A DNA stretch of 64,000 bases from Flavobacteriales bacterium (GCA_022402535.1 JAKRSD010000031.1:6499-70498); one strand, 5' to 3'; positions 35,091-44,714 are shown, numbered from the stretch's first letter. Translations and numbers: made by a program. The notes: generated by a model from the letters alone, not told the origin.

Positions 35091-35121
35091 TTGTAATCCA
35101 ACGATTACACAGGTACGTTTG
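35091..35121 (+). promoter_or_regulatory. Full promoter (TTG-N20-TACGTTTG) for the FecA-like receptor
   Basis: -33 TTG at 35091-35093, a 20-nt spacer and -7 TACGTTTG at 35114-35121. ATG 35156 follows by 34 nt. The spacer is filled by a perfect palindrome (next entry). Confidence 0.6.
35092..35109. promoter_or_regulatory. Operator-like palindrome inside the receptor promoter
   Basis: TGTAATC-CAAC-GATTACA: 7-bp perfect arms, 4-nt centre, covering the -33 element and spacer. A bound regulator would block or reshape the promoter. The TetR gene at 37324-37956 is the nearest candidate. Confidence 0.55.
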
Positions 35122-35155
35122 CGGCTTAATTAAGAATGATTCTAAATAAAAGCAG

Positions 35156-37321
35156 ATGTATAATCAAGGAATATTGATTTTAGCCGGTTATTTCATGTTA
35201 AATTCCTTATCTGCTCAGGTAATCTCAGATACAGTAGAAATTTCCAAAACACTCAATCAGGTAACCGTTACCGGCGAAGACTTAGGGTCATTCACTCATT
35301 TACCCGGCTCTGTAAAACAAATAGGTATTGAAGAAATTACCCGTATGATGCCCCACTCGGGCAATGAGGTAATGAAAAAGGTGACCGGACTGAATGTGGT
35401 GGAAGAAGAAGGAGCGGGTTTGCGCATGAATATTGGAATCAGGGGATTGGACCCTGACAGAAGCCGCACGGTACTGGTATTGGAAGATGGCATTCCGGTT
35501 TCTTTAAATCCATATGGAGAAAATGAATTGTATTATACACCTCCCATTGACCGAATGTCGGGTGTGGAGGTTTTGAAAGGAAGCGGACAGATATTGTTCG
35601 GACCTCAAACCATAGGCGGTGTCGTAAATTATCTTACAGCAGACCCAACGGCCAAACCTTCTCTTAAAGTGCGTTTTATGGGAGGACGAGGATTGCATTT
35701 TAACGGATTTGCCCAATTCAGCACCTCATTTAAAAATACCGGAATTACCATTTCGTATTTAAGAAACCAGGCAGATAATATGGGCCCGACACGTTTTCGG
35801 CTGAATGATTTCAATTTGAAACTGAAAACGGCGATTTCCAAAAAATCGGAATTGGTTTTTAAAGGCGGATTTTATCAGGAAAGATCAAATTCAACCTATA
35901 TAGGCATTACCCAAACCATGTATGATGCCGGCGGACAGGATTATGTCCGTATGGCTCCTGACGACGAATTGAAAGTTAGCCGCTACAGTGCTTCTCTTGC
36001 GTATTCGTATAAAATTTCACGTAATGTGGTTTTTTCGGCCACCGCATTCGGATACACTACCCGGAGAGATTGGCGCCGTCAGGATTTTGTAACCAAACCC
36101 GGAACCAATATGAGCGGAACAATCTGGGGGGATACCACGGTAACCGGCGGTGCGGTGTATATGCAAAAATCTGCTACGCACAGAAATCGACAGTTCAATG
36201 TGTTGGGAGCAGAAGCTAAGTTTTCGGGCGTATATGGTTTGGGGAAAATGCGCAATAAATTTGATGTGGGAGTGCGTTATATGCACGAAAAAGCCTTTGA
36301 GCAACAATTAAAATCTTCTAAACCCGATGCGGCTTCCGGGGCCCTGACAAACATGGAAGAAAGACCCGGTCAGGCGATTTCGGTATATGGACAAAATAAA
36401 ATGTTTATTCGAGAAAATCTTACACTTACTGTAGGAGTTCGAGGCGAGTTTTATCATTTCTCACGTAACATTTTCCGTACCTCGTCTAAAGATACTCTTA
36501 TACAAAACGAGCAATTTACGGCAGGTTTTATACCCGGGGCCGGCATAAATTACCGACTCGGAAAATCAGCCAATCTGTTTGCCGGCGTGCATAGGGGTTT
36601 TGCGCCGCCCAGGGTGAAAGATGCAATTTCCAACAATGGAGAAGTGTATCAGCTGAAGGCTGAAAATAGTTGGAATTATGAATTAGGTGCGCGGATTAAA
36701 CTGAGAGATTATCTGATGGCAGAAATTACCGGTTTTTATATGGATTTTTCTAACCAGGTGATTCCGGTCAGCCAGTCTTCAGGAGGGTCGGGAGCCGGAT
36801 TGGTGAACGGCGGAGCCACAAGACACATCGGGGCAGAAACTGGGATTGTATTTATGGCAGGAAAACTGTTTAAATCAGAGAACTGGATACTGAATCTGGA
36901 TGTGAATTTTACGTTCATTGATTCCAGATTTTCGGCAGACAGAAGAATTACTTCTGGAGCTGATACCGTGAATATCCGCCAAAATTTTACCCCTTATGCG
37001 CCAAGGGTTTTATTGAATTCTTCCCTAACGTTTCAGGCGCCTTTTGGTTTGGGTGCCAGACTTACGGCGTTTTACACCGGAAAACAGTTTGCTGATGAAG
37101 AAAATACAGTGATGGCCTCTGCAGATGGTCGCGTGGGCGAAATTCCCGCGTATTTCCTGATGGATGGTTCGCTTTGGTACACGGTGCCAAAATCGTTTAC
37201 TACCTTTCGTTTATCGGTTAAAAATATGACCAACAACAGATACATTGCCAGCAGAAGACCACAGGGTATTCGTGTAGGTTTGCCGGTTTGGATTACGGGT
37301 GGGTTTGAATTTTCTTTCTGA
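35156..37321 (+). CDS. TonB-dependent receptor, FecA-like
   Basis: 721 residues with a signal peptide (ILILAGYFMLNSLSAQ). Plug domain about 35-160, with the FecA-type sequence GIRGLDPDRSRTVLVLEDG and VEVLKGSGQILFGPQTIGG; then a 22-strand barrel ending in aromatic F. It imports a metal chelate, of the Fe-dicitrate class by similarity, across the outer membrane using TonB energy. No carboxypeptidase-like N-terminal extension or anti-sigma signalling domain is seen. It is convergent with the TetR gene (2 bp). Confidence 0.9.
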   Translation: MYNQGILILAGYFMLNSLSAQVISDTVEISKTLNQVTVTGEDLGSFTHLPGSVKQIGIEEITRMMPHSGNEVMKKVTGLNVVEEEGAGLRMNIGIRGLDPDRSRTVLVLEDGIPVSLNPYGENELYYTPPIDRMSGVEVLKGSGQILFGPQTIGGVVNYLTADPTAKPSLKVRFMGGRGLHFNGFAQFSTSFKNTGITISYLRNQADNMGPTRFRLNDFNLKLKTAISKKSELVFKGGFYQERSNSTYIGITQTMYDAGGQDYVRMAPDDELKVSRYSASLAYSYKISRNVVFSATAFGYTTRRDWRRQDFVTKPGTNMSGTIWGDTTVTGGAVYMQKSATHRNRQFNVLGAEAKFSGVYGLGKMRNKFDVGVRYMHEKAFEQQLKSSKPDAASGALTNMEERPGQAISVYGQNKMFIRENLTLTVGVRGEFYHFSRNIFRTSSKDTLIQNEQFTAGFIPGAGINYRLGKSANLFAGVHRGFAPPRVKDAISNNGEVYQLKAENSWNYELGARIKLRDYLMAEITGFYMDFSNQVIPVSQSSGGSGAGLVNGGATRHIGAETGIVFMAGKLFKSENWILNLDVNFTFIDSRFSADRRITSGADTVNIRQNFTPYAPRVLLNSSLTFQAPFGLGARLTAFYTGKQFADEENTVMASADGRVGEIPAYFLMDGSLWYTVPKSFTTFRLSVKNMTNNRYIASRRPQGIRVGLPVWITGGFEFSF

Positions 37322-37323
37322 TT

Positions 37324-37956
37324 CTAATATTCTGCCGGATTTTTAACAGATGGTGTAGAATTTTCAGTTTCAGTAAGTACATTTTTCTTAGCATTCTTAT
37401 CGGCCTTTTTTGCTAAACCGGACATCATAAATTCGGCAAAAAACTCTCGGTCTTTGGAGGTGTTTTTTTCATCCCGGCATAAAGATTCACTGATTAAAAA
37501 AAGGATGCTGCTCAGTTTATCCGCTTCTTTTTTCAGTTCTCCCGATTTAATTCCTTCCATCAGTAAATTCTTCACCCATTGCTGTTCTGCCTTTTTAATT
37601 TTATTGATGGCTTTGATTATGGGCTGTTGTACAAATTCGGATTGATAGCGGCTTCTGAAAAGAATTTTGAATTTCTCAAGGATGTTTTTTTTCTCGGTTA
37701 TGTACATGCTGATGGAAGCTTTGAAAGATTTTTTCTTACCCGTTTTTTTAGATAAGGATTCGAGAAATTCGCTTCCCTGCCTGTGAATTAATTCGGCAAA
37801 CAGTTCTTCTTTGTTTGCATAATAATAATACAGAGAGGTTTTATTTAACCCCACGGCTTTTCCCAAATCATCGAGGGTGGTTTTTTCGAATCCGTGTGTT
37901 TCAAAAACTTGGGTGGATGTCTGAATGATTTTTTCTCTGACAATATCTTTTTTCAT
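37324..37956 (-). CDS. TetR/AcrR-family transcriptional regulator
   Basis: 210 residues. N-terminal TetR helix-turn-helix (residues about 9-55: VFETHGFEKTTLDDLGKAVG, then TSLYYYYANKEELFAEL; key residues F19, T25, L28, Y43 and F50). Ligand-binding C-terminal domain, Lys-rich tail. It is convergent with the FecA-like gene and is the best candidate to bind the palindrome at 35092-35109. Confidence 0.88.
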   Translation of the reverse strand: MKKDIVREKIIQTSTQVFETHGFEKTTLDDLGKAVGLNKTSLYYYYANKEELFAELIHRQGSEFLESLSKKTGKKKSFKASISMYITEKKNILEKFKILFRSRYQSEFVQQPIIKAINKIKKAEQQWVKNLLMEGIKSGELKKEADKLSSILFLISESLCRDEKNTSKDREFFAEFMMSGLAKKADKNAKKNVLTETENSTPSVKNPAEY

Positions 37957-37988
37957 GCAAAGTCTTGATAAATTTCAATTCATAGTGC

Positions 37989-40829
37989 TTACCTGACCAA
38001 TGTGATGGAGCCACTTTTTTCTATGATATCATTATTTCCGCCACATTTGAGTTCCGTTTTCAACGTATAGAAATATACCCCTTCCGGATGTTTTCCTCCA
38101 TCCCAGAAGTCGGAGGGATTCTGCGTGTAAAAGACTCTGTTTCCCCAACGGTTCATGATGATAAATTCAAAAGATTCATAAGCCGTAATGGAGAAGTCTA
38201 GAGTTAAAATGTCGTTTGTGTTGTCGTTATTGGGCGAAAAAATATTGGGCACCTCAATCGCATCGTTTCCGGTGCTGATGCTCAGAGTATATACTATAGC
38301 CGTATCTGAATAGACGCATCCGTTGGCATCAGTAACGGTGGCAAAATAATCACCGGAATTTAAGCCCGATAAAATTACTCCGGATTGACCGGTACTCCAC
38401 TGAATCAGATAGGGAGGCACACCGCCAACAATTTTTGCTTCAACTACGCCGGCATTGTTTTGTTCACAGGTATTATTGGTTACATCCAGCAGCATAGCCA
38501 ATTCAGGTGGCTCTTCTATGAAAATCTGTAATGTTTCCGTGCAGGAATTGGCGTCTGTTACCGTAAGTTCGTAAACTCCTCCCGATACATTCAGCAAATT
38601 TTGAGTGGAAGTCCCATTATTCCAGTTATACGAGAGGGGCGGAGTACCACCCGATACATTGACGGAGGCAGATCCGTCTGAATTTCCAAAACAAGAAACA
38701 TTGCCAATGGCAGATTGGGAAACCGTAATCTGGGGACTGAAATTGACCGATACCGTGTCGGATAAGGTACAGCCGAAATTGTCCGTAGCAAAAACCCAAT
38801 ACAGTGCCGATGCAGTTACCTGTATGGAAGATGAAGTGCTGCCCGTACTCCAGAAATATGAAGAGAATCCTGCCGGCGCACTGAGCGTGGCATTGCCCGT
38901 GTTACAAATGGCAATATCAGGTCCTAAATTTAAAGCAGGTGAAGGATAATTATTAATGGTAATTTCTTCTGTCTGTTGACATCCGTTTATGTCAGTAACC
39001 ACTACGGAATACGTTCCGGGCTGAAGTACTGAAATCAGTTGGTCAGCAGAACCGGTATTCCATAAATAACTCAAATAACCGGCGCCGGGATTTAATGTGG
39101 CAGCAGTGCCCGCACAAAGGGTTTGATCAGGTCCTAAATCCGGGGTAGGTAAGGGGTTTTCCGAAATCTGGGAAGAAATTGTGTATGTGCAGGAATTATT
39201 ATCGGTTACGGTTAATGTAACCGTGCCTGCTGAAGAAACAGGAAAAGTGGACCCGCCGGGTTGCCCGTTCCATAAATAAGACGAATACCCTGTTCCTGCA
39301 TCTAAAATTAATTGTGAGCCTGTACAAAAAGAAAGTGCCGGGACGATAGCCGGTGTTAGGTCCGGAAACTGGTTAACTTGCACGGTGTCTTTTCCCTGAC
39401 AGCCGAAATTATCAATTACCGTCACAAAATAGTTTCCGGGCTGCGAAACCGTAATGGAAGGTGAAGTAGCTCCGTTGCTCCAAAAATAGAAACTACCCGA
39501 ACCGGCATTAATCGACAGGTTGCTGCCGACACAAAGTGTGGTGTCATTACCCAAATTTACTGCAGGACCGGGTAATACGGTTACTAAAACAGAGTCAGTT
39601 CTGGAACAGTTGGCATCATCGGTTACGGTTAGATAAAACCAGGTGGTACTGGGCGGGTTGGCTACCGGATTGGCCACATTGGCATCGCTCAAAAATTGAG
39701 AAGGGCTCCATGAATAGATATATCCGGGTGTGCCGCCTGTGGCAGCCGGGGTGCCGCCAATATTGGTGCCTATTCCCAGGCAGGTGTTCTGATTTGATCC
39801 CGCCTGTGCATTCACAATCACCGTAGGATTTTCTGAAATGGAAAGAGTAAACGTGCCCATTTCGGACGCCGAAGTGGCATCTACCACAACCTTATAGGTG
39901 CCCGGTGTACAAACCGAAGTGTTGATTTCAGAAGTGGCCGCACAAAAATCATCATTGAATTCGATTACATTACAATTTGCATCAAGCAGATACAAAGTGG
40001 TATTGAAATTAGCCGCTGCACACAACGAAATTTTTAATCCGACTCCCTGGATTACGGTAAATTCATAGAATACATCGTTTCCAGGACTGTTCGGAAAGGT
40101 ATTGGAGTAACATTCATTACTGTTGAAATGGGATAAAGTGGAAAACCCGGGAGCCACATTACCCATCACTATCGGATCGTTGCAGGATGTGCCTTTGGTG
40201 TATCGCCAATAAGATTCAATTCGGGGCTGGTAGAAATTGTTATTACACCCGCCGCCGATAACAAAACCATGATTATACCATTGACAGGGAGGTCCTAACC
40301 GATAATTCATGTTTAGCTTAAACGGGTCGGCGTCACATCGCAAGTCATCGCCTTCATTTAAACCCACACAAACCCCAAAAACAGGTACTCCGCAACATTG
40401 TGGAGGGTTAAAGTCGCATCGGGTTCCGTTAGAACAAAAGCCTAATAGCGCATCAGAATTGTTGTCATCTTCCCAGGCATCTAATTTCAAATCGAAAAAC
40501 TGGGGAGCCGTTGCTCCCGGATAGGTAAAATCATAAAGTGAAAAATTAAAATCGGTAGAAAGCCCCGGAGGCGAAAAATTTGATTCCAGGCAATTGCCTC
40601 CTATCCAACTCTGTCCATCCACATCAGGTTGGTCGCGCACCCAAAGTTTGTATGTAAGTTCATCCGGAGAAAAACCGACACCCAAAGCGCCTTCGTCTGT
40701 GGCGGCAAATGTGGTATTGACTTCTCTTACTTTTACCTGTAGTTGAATAGGACCGTCATTATAAGCCTGACCGAACGATATGGTATAAAAAAGACTGAAT
40801 AAAACGGAAATGGTAATTCTTTTTATCAT
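37989..40829 (-). CDS. Large secreted protein with Ig/PKD-like repeats, SprB repeat and T9SS type B domain
   Basis: 946 residues. Signal peptide MIKRITISVLFSLFYTISFGQ. A Cys-rich N-terminal region and a pre-peptidase-like beta domain (about 215-330) come first. Next are four or five repeats of about 70 residues (e.g. LGPDQTLCAGTAATL...YLSYLWNTGS), an SprB-type repeat (SCFGNSDGSASVNVSGGTPP) and a second one. It ends in a gliding-motility-associated type B domain (IFSPNNDNTNDIL, FIIMNRWGNRVF, GVYFYTLK). Surface adhesin or structural role is inferred. Confidence 0.88.
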   Translation of the reverse strand: MIKRITISVLFSLFYTISFGQAYNDGPIQLQVKVREVNTTFAATDEGALGVGFSPDELTYKLWVRDQPDVDGQSWIGGNCLESNFSPPGLSTDFNFSLYDFTYPGATAPQFFDLKLDAWEDDNNSDALLGFCSNGTRCDFNPPQCCGVPVFGVCVGLNEGDDLRCDADPFKLNMNYRLGPPCQWYNHGFVIGGGCNNNFYQPRIESYWRYTKGTSCNDPIVMGNVAPGFSTLSHFNSNECYSNTFPNSPGNDVFYEFTVIQGVGLKISLCAAANFNTTLYLLDANCNVIEFNDDFCAATSEINTSVCTPGTYKVVVDATSASEMGTFTLSISENPTVIVNAQAGSNQNTCLGIGTNIGGTPAATGGTPGYIYSWSPSQFLSDANVANPVANPPSTTWFYLTVTDDANCSRTDSVLVTVLPGPAVNLGNDTTLCVGSNLSINAGSGSFYFWSNGATSPSITVSQPGNYFVTVIDNFGCQGKDTVQVNQFPDLTPAIVPALSFCTGSQLILDAGTGYSSYLWNGQPGGSTFPVSSAGTVTLTVTDNNSCTYTISSQISENPLPTPDLGPDQTLCAGTAATLNPGAGYLSYLWNTGSADQLISVLQPGTYSVVVTDINGCQQTEEITINNYPSPALNLGPDIAICNTGNATLSAPAGFSSYFWSTGSTSSSIQVTASALYWVFATDNFGCTLSDTVSVNFSPQITVSQSAIGNVSCFGNSDGSASVNVSGGTPPLSYNWNNGTSTQNLLNVSGGVYELTVTDANSCTETLQIFIEEPPELAMLLDVTNNTCEQNNAGVVEAKIVGGVPPYLIQWSTGQSGVILSGLNSGDYFATVTDANGCVYSDTAIVYTLSISTGNDAIEVPNIFSPNNDNTNDILTLDFSITAYESFEFIIMNRWGNRVFYTQNPSDFWDGGKHPEGVYFYTLKTELKCGGNNDIIEKSGSITLVR

Positions 40830-40903
40830 GTCAAAAGTTTATGGGTTAAATATACTAAAGCTCAGAAATACCTTACGATTTATTCAAGATTTATTAAAAA
40901 CAT

Positions 40904-40937
40904 AAAACCCCGACATTACTTAAATGCCGGGGTTTTT
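40904..40937 (-). terminator. Intrinsic terminator after thioredoxin
   Basis: AAAACCCCG / CGGGGTTTT stem with an inner CATT/AATG pairing; a T run on either strand. It serves the minus-strand thioredoxin gene. Confidence 0.8.
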
Positions 40938-40967
40938 CCCCTTTATCCCCTTTAAACAATATTTACC

Positions 40968-41273
40968 CTATAAATAATTTTGAATGGTCTGTTTTAATTC
41001 ACCCAGGCTCAATACGCCTGATTTTCGCCATACGGCTTCCCCTTTTTTGAAGATCATGAATGTGGGTACCCCACGGATTCCGAAGTGCGAAGCCGCGGCA
41101 GGATTGTTGTCCACATTAATTTTAATGACAGAAAATTTATCCTCTGATTGGGCCGATAATTCCGTCAATACGGGAGACATCATTTTGCAGGGTCCGCACC
41201 AGTCTGCATAAAAATCCACCAATACCGGCTTTTCGCCCTGTATCAATTCTGTAAAAGTAGCTTTCTGACTCAT
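40968..41273 (-). CDS. trxA: Thioredoxin
   Basis: 101 residues, the normal size. Redox-active motif W25-C26-G27-P28-C29-K30, followed by the cis-proline segment GVPTF. No signal peptide, so it is the cytosolic disulfide reductant. Likely a single-gene transcript with its own terminator. Confidence 0.95.
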   Translation of the reverse strand: MSQKATFTELIQGEKPVLVDFYADWCGPCKMMSPVLTELSAQSEDKFSVIKINVDNNPAAASHFGIRGVPTFMIFKKGEAVWRKSGVLSLGELKQTIQNYL

Positions 41274-41486
41274 GTTTTAATTCTGATAGAGTGGTTAATT
41301 CCAGTTATTTATAATGCAATTTTAGTATGCATTTTAATAGAATTTAGTAACAAATGTTACAATGGAGAATTTAAAACCGGTAAACATTTTATAATCATTA
41401 AAATAAGGAACGTATCCTTCAAGAATGTTAAGTGATTAAGAGGCGAGGTGAGTTAATAAAACGGTCTATACAGTTTTAATCTTAAA

Positions 41487-41555
41487 GTGTAAATTCCCAT
41501 ATTGACTATAAAGTTGCTTCCATTGAGTCAAATGGGACTTTCAAAAAGTTTACAC
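41487..41555. repeat. Structured inverted-repeat element upstream of the 41609 gene
   Basis: Nested arms: GTGTAAA (41487-41493) with TTTACAC (41549-41555); TCCCAT-a-TTGACT (41495-41507) with AGTCAA-ATGGGA (41526-41537), a 12-bp stem with one bulged base; 18-nt loop. It ends 22 bp before the -7 box, so it is either a regulator site or a small structured RNA. Confidence 0.6.
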
Positions 41556-41576
41556 CTTCAAATATTGAAGCCAATC

Positions 41577-41584
41577 TAATTTTG
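41577..41584 (+). promoter_or_regulatory. -7 box (TAATTTTG) for the 41609 gene
   Basis: Full TAnnTTTG match 25 nt before ATG 41609. Confidence 0.5.
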
Positions 41585-41608
41585 AACTATTAATAAAATA
41601 TACATATT

Positions 41609-43372
41609 ATGAAAAAAGTATTTATCAATCTGCGAAGTTTCGCTTTTATGGTCATTGCCATGCTTCCCTTTTTGGGGGCTCAAGCCCAATATGAGCTGGA
41701 GTGGAACTATGATTACACGGTAAGAAATGACGGGAATCTTGAAATAGTAGGCACCGGCATTGATGATGCAAATAACTACTACGTGGTTTCCAATTATTTT
41801 GATACGGTAGACGTAGATTTAGGCCCGGGGGTTACTCAATTCAGCGGGTCAAACCAAACCTCCATGTTTGTGGCCAAATACAACAGTTCGGGCGGGTTAA
41901 TCTGGGGAAAAAAATTGGGTATAAATGATGCCAATGTCATAGGCCGTAATATGACAGTAGATGCAGCGGGAAATATTTATATTGTCGGAGTTTCCGGCAC
42001 AGAACCCGGTGTTTCGATTGATTTTGATCCGGGACCCAATACGGTAAACCTTGCATTAGGCACAAGTGCGTATCGCTTTATGTGGGTGTTAAAATGGGAT
42101 ACGGATGGTAATTTTTCATGGGTTAAAGATATCCGCACAGAAACCTCAACCAATAATACAGGGGTGTTGGCGCATGGTATTGACGTGGATTCAGACGGAA
42201 ATGTATACGTAACCGGTGCCTGGGACCGGGATTTGAATTTTGGCCCACCTTCAAACTTCAGCATGACGAGCGGTGATTTTAAAGTGAGTTCGTTTTTAGC
42301 AAAATATAATGCATCCGGAACTTTTCAATGGGCTAAGAAGTTTGAGCAGAGTTGGGCTTTTCCGGAATTTTTGACAGGAATTTTTAGAGAATTAAGTGTA
42401 CACTCTTCAGGTATCTATGTATCCGGATGGTTTGGAGGTAATATTGATTTTAACCCCGGGGCTGGTTTTGATACACTTTCTGTGCCCGCTCAGCAACCTA
42501 CATGTTTTGTACTAAAATTAAATTTAAGCGGTGATTATCTATGGGCTAATAAATTCTTAGGCACAACGCCATTTTCACGGTCATATGCTTATGATATAAA
42601 AACCGACCAGTCCGGGAATTTATATTTTACCGGACCGTATGCTGGTACGGTAGATTTTGATCCCACCTCCGGTACTAATGAACTTACTGCTATGAATATT
42701 GATAGTGATGTTATGGTAGGAAAAATAAATTCAAACGGCAACATGAGCTGGGTGAAAACTTTTGGAGGCGCTTTACCTGATGATGCCAACAGTGTAAGTT
42801 TAGATGATTTGGGTAACGTATATGTTTCAGGCTATTTTTCAGACACTGTTGATTTTGATCCAGGTACGGGAATTGAAGAGTTGATTTCAGAAGCATTTTA
42901 TGACTCGTATCTGCTTAAACTCGACAACAATGGCGAATTTGATTGGGCTCGCAGTTGGGGAGGCAATGGCTATGATTATGTTTGGACCATGGATTTCGAC
43001 CCTGAAGGAAACATACTTATTTCAGGGAATTATACCTCAACAGATATGGAATATGATCCGTTTAGAGGCGGTTTTGTTGCTTCTTGGACATATTTAATGA
43101 AGCTCTCAGAACCCGGTATGTCCGTTAATGAAACCGAAAACAACCAAGACTTTTCGGTGTTCCCGGTTCCTGCTAATCAGTTTTTTACTATTTCAGGAAT
43201 TCCTGAAGATGCCTTAATCCGGTTGGTAGATATTAACGGGAAGCTTGTCATTGAGCAGAAAGCCCAGACGGATATCGTTCAAATTTCAACCGATGGACTG
43301 GTAAACGGCATGTATGTCTTAAAAATTGAATCGGCCAATTTTAAAGGCCAAAAGAAAATAGTAATTAACTGA
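41609..43372 (+). CDS. Secreted beta-propeller-like (SBBP repeat) protein with T9SS type A domain
   Basis: 587 residues. Signal peptide to LGAQAQ. About seven repeats of the SBBP type, each with the pattern ..GN.YV.G.F...VDFDPG..........VAKYN..G...W.K.., likely forming a propeller-like fold; the DFDPG loops may bind calcium. Type A sorting domain at the end (VFPVPANQFFTI, LVDINGK, GMYVLKIES). Surface or secreted; function unknown. It is preceded by a structured element and -7 box and followed by a terminator. Confidence 0.87.
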   Translation: MKKVFINLRSFAFMVIAMLPFLGAQAQYELEWNYDYTVRNDGNLEIVGTGIDDANNYYVVSNYFDTVDVDLGPGVTQFSGSNQTSMFVAKYNSSGGLIWGKKLGINDANVIGRNMTVDAAGNIYIVGVSGTEPGVSIDFDPGPNTVNLALGTSAYRFMWVLKWDTDGNFSWVKDIRTETSTNNTGVLAHGIDVDSDGNVYVTGAWDRDLNFGPPSNFSMTSGDFKVSSFLAKYNASGTFQWAKKFEQSWAFPEFLTGIFRELSVHSSGIYVSGWFGGNIDFNPGAGFDTLSVPAQQPTCFVLKLNLSGDYLWANKFLGTTPFSRSYAYDIKTDQSGNLYFTGPYAGTVDFDPTSGTNELTAMNIDSDVMVGKINSNGNMSWVKTFGGALPDDANSVSLDDLGNVYVSGYFSDTVDFDPGTGIEELISEAFYDSYLLKLDNNGEFDWARSWGGNGYDYVWTMDFDPEGNILISGNYTSTDMEYDPFRGGFVASWTYLMKLSEPGMSVNETENNQDFSVFPVPANQFFTISGIPEDALIRLVDINGKLVIEQKAQTDIVQISTDGLVNGMYVLKIESANFKGQKKIVIN

Positions 43373-43394
43373 TAGGCCATATTCAAAATGTATT

Positions 43395-43429
43395 AAAAAA
43401 CCGCCTGATGTAATTTGGGCGGTTTTTTT
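43395..43429. terminator. Bidirectional terminator between the SBBP protein and aminotransferase genes
   Basis: AAAAAACCGCC / GGCGGTTTTTT stem; T runs on both strands. It serves both convergent genes. Confidence 0.85.
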
Positions 43430-43473
43430 AATTTCAGAAGAAAGGTAAAACCAGACAGTATTGAAGAATTCGG

Positions 43474-44670
43474 CTATGTAAGTCTTGTCAGGGCCGTTTT
43501 AATCCGGCGGATGGCTTTTTCGATTTCGTCTTCCGAAGTGGCGTACGAAATCCGGATATGATTGTCCATGCCGAATGCACCGCCCGGGGTAATGGCCACA
43601 TGGGCTTCATGAATCAGATACATACACAAATCTTTGGAATCCCGGATAACGTTTCCGTTCACCGTTTTACCCAGATAATAAGAAACTTCAGGGAAAATAT
43701 AAAATGCCCCATCAGGAAGATTGGTAACCAATCCGGGAATTTCTGACAGAAGTTTTAAGGCCAAATCTCTTCTTTTATGAAAAGCATCCCGCATAAACCC
43801 GGTGGCTTCTTCGGGATCGGCCATAAGTGCGGCAATGGCTGCACGCTGGGTAATGGAACAGGTGGCAGAAGTGTATTGTCCCTGAATTTTGTTGCAGGCT
43901 GCGGCAATTTTTTCATTTGCAGCCATGTATCCCAGTCTCCAGCCGGTCATGGCAAACCCTTTAGATAGTCCGTTTACGGTAATTACCCGTTCCTTGATGT
44001 CTCCAAAAGAAGCCAGTGAACGTGATTTTTTTCCGAAGTTAATCAATTCATAAATTTCATCCGAGATGATGAAAACATGAGGATTCCGTTCCACCACCTT
44101 GGCCCATTCGCCAAGCTCTTCATCTGTCCAAACGCTGCCCGAAGGATTACACGGACTGCTGAAAATGATCAGTTTGGTATTAGGTGTTATGGCAGCTTCT
44201 AATTCAGCAGCCGTTGGCTTAAAGTTTTTTTCAATTCCGGCGGTCAATATCACCGGAATGCCTCCGGCATAAGAAACCATTTCTTTATAGCTCACCCAAT
44301 AAGGTGTGGGAAGTATCACTTCATCTCCTTCATTTATCAGAGCAAATATGGCATTGGCTATGGATTGTTTTGCTCCAGTAGAAACAATGATGTTGGCAGG
44401 AGTATAATCCAGCCCGTTATCTCTTTTCAGTTTGTGGCAGATCGCTTCCAGTAAATCCTTGTATCCCGGAACCGGTGTGTAATGACTGAAGTTTTTATTA
44501 ATAGCTTCAATGGCGGCTTCTTTAATAAAGAGCGGGGTATCAAAATCAGGTTCCCCCAAACTCATATTCACCACATCAATACCTTTTTCTTTAAGCTCGC
44601 GGCTAAGGCGGGCCATAGCCAGAGTTTCACTTTCGCCCAGCAACTCTACTCTTTTTGATAAAAAACTCAT
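43474..44670 (-). CDS. Aspartate-type aminotransferase (class I, PLP)
   Basis: 398 residues from ATG 44670 (MSFLSKRVELLGESETLAMA), where homologues begin; an earlier in-frame ATG at 44688 is less likely. Class I fold-type I: NMSLGEPDFDTP, cofactor site SPCNPSGSVW, the Schiff-base lysine in NGLSKGFAMTGWR, and the substrate arginine near RISYA. Transfers amino groups between aspartate (or a related amino acid) and 2-oxoglutarate. Confidence 0.92.
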   Translation of the reverse strand: MSFLSKRVELLGESETLAMARLSRELKEKGIDVVNMSLGEPDFDTPLFIKEAAIEAINKNFSHYTPVPGYKDLLEAICHKLKRDNGLDYTPANIIVSTGAKQSIANAIFALINEGDEVILPTPYWVSYKEMVSYAGGIPVILTAGIEKNFKPTAAELEAAITPNTKLIIFSSPCNPSGSVWTDEELGEWAKVVERNPHVFIISDEIYELINFGKKSRSLASFGDIKERVITVNGLSKGFAMTGWRLGYMAANEKIAAACNKIQGQYTSATCSITQRAAIAALMADPEEATGFMRDAFHKRRDLALKLLSEIPGLVTNLPDGAFYIFPEVSYYLGKTVNGNVIRDSKDLCMYLIHEAHVAITPGGAFGMDNHIRISYATSEDEIEKAIRRIKTALTRLT

Positions 44671-44685
44671 AAGCAAACAATAATA

Positions 44686-44704
44686 CAAACTGCTCTGCAG
44701 TTTG
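44686..44704. promoter_or_regulatory. Palindrome in the aminotransferase leader
   Basis: CAAACTGC-TCT-GCAGTTTG, 8-bp perfect arms, starting just downstream of the predicted transcription start and ending 16 nt before the start codon. A repressor site or leader hairpin. Confidence 0.45.
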
Positions 44705-44714
44705 GTTTATGTGT

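Larger units (their letters stand above)
41274..41608. other. 335-bp intergenic region between trxA and the T9SS propeller gene
   Basis: No gene. It holds a near-palindrome GTAACAAATGTTAC (41347-41360), a strong multi-arm inverted repeat (41487-41555, listed separately) and a -7 box (41577-41584). The rest is AT-rich. Confidence 0.7.

Noticed and set aside
35092-35109. Fur or Zur box at the FecA-like promoter
   Set aside because: The 7-4-7 palindrome TGTAATC/GATTACA does not fit the 7-1-7 Fur-family pattern.
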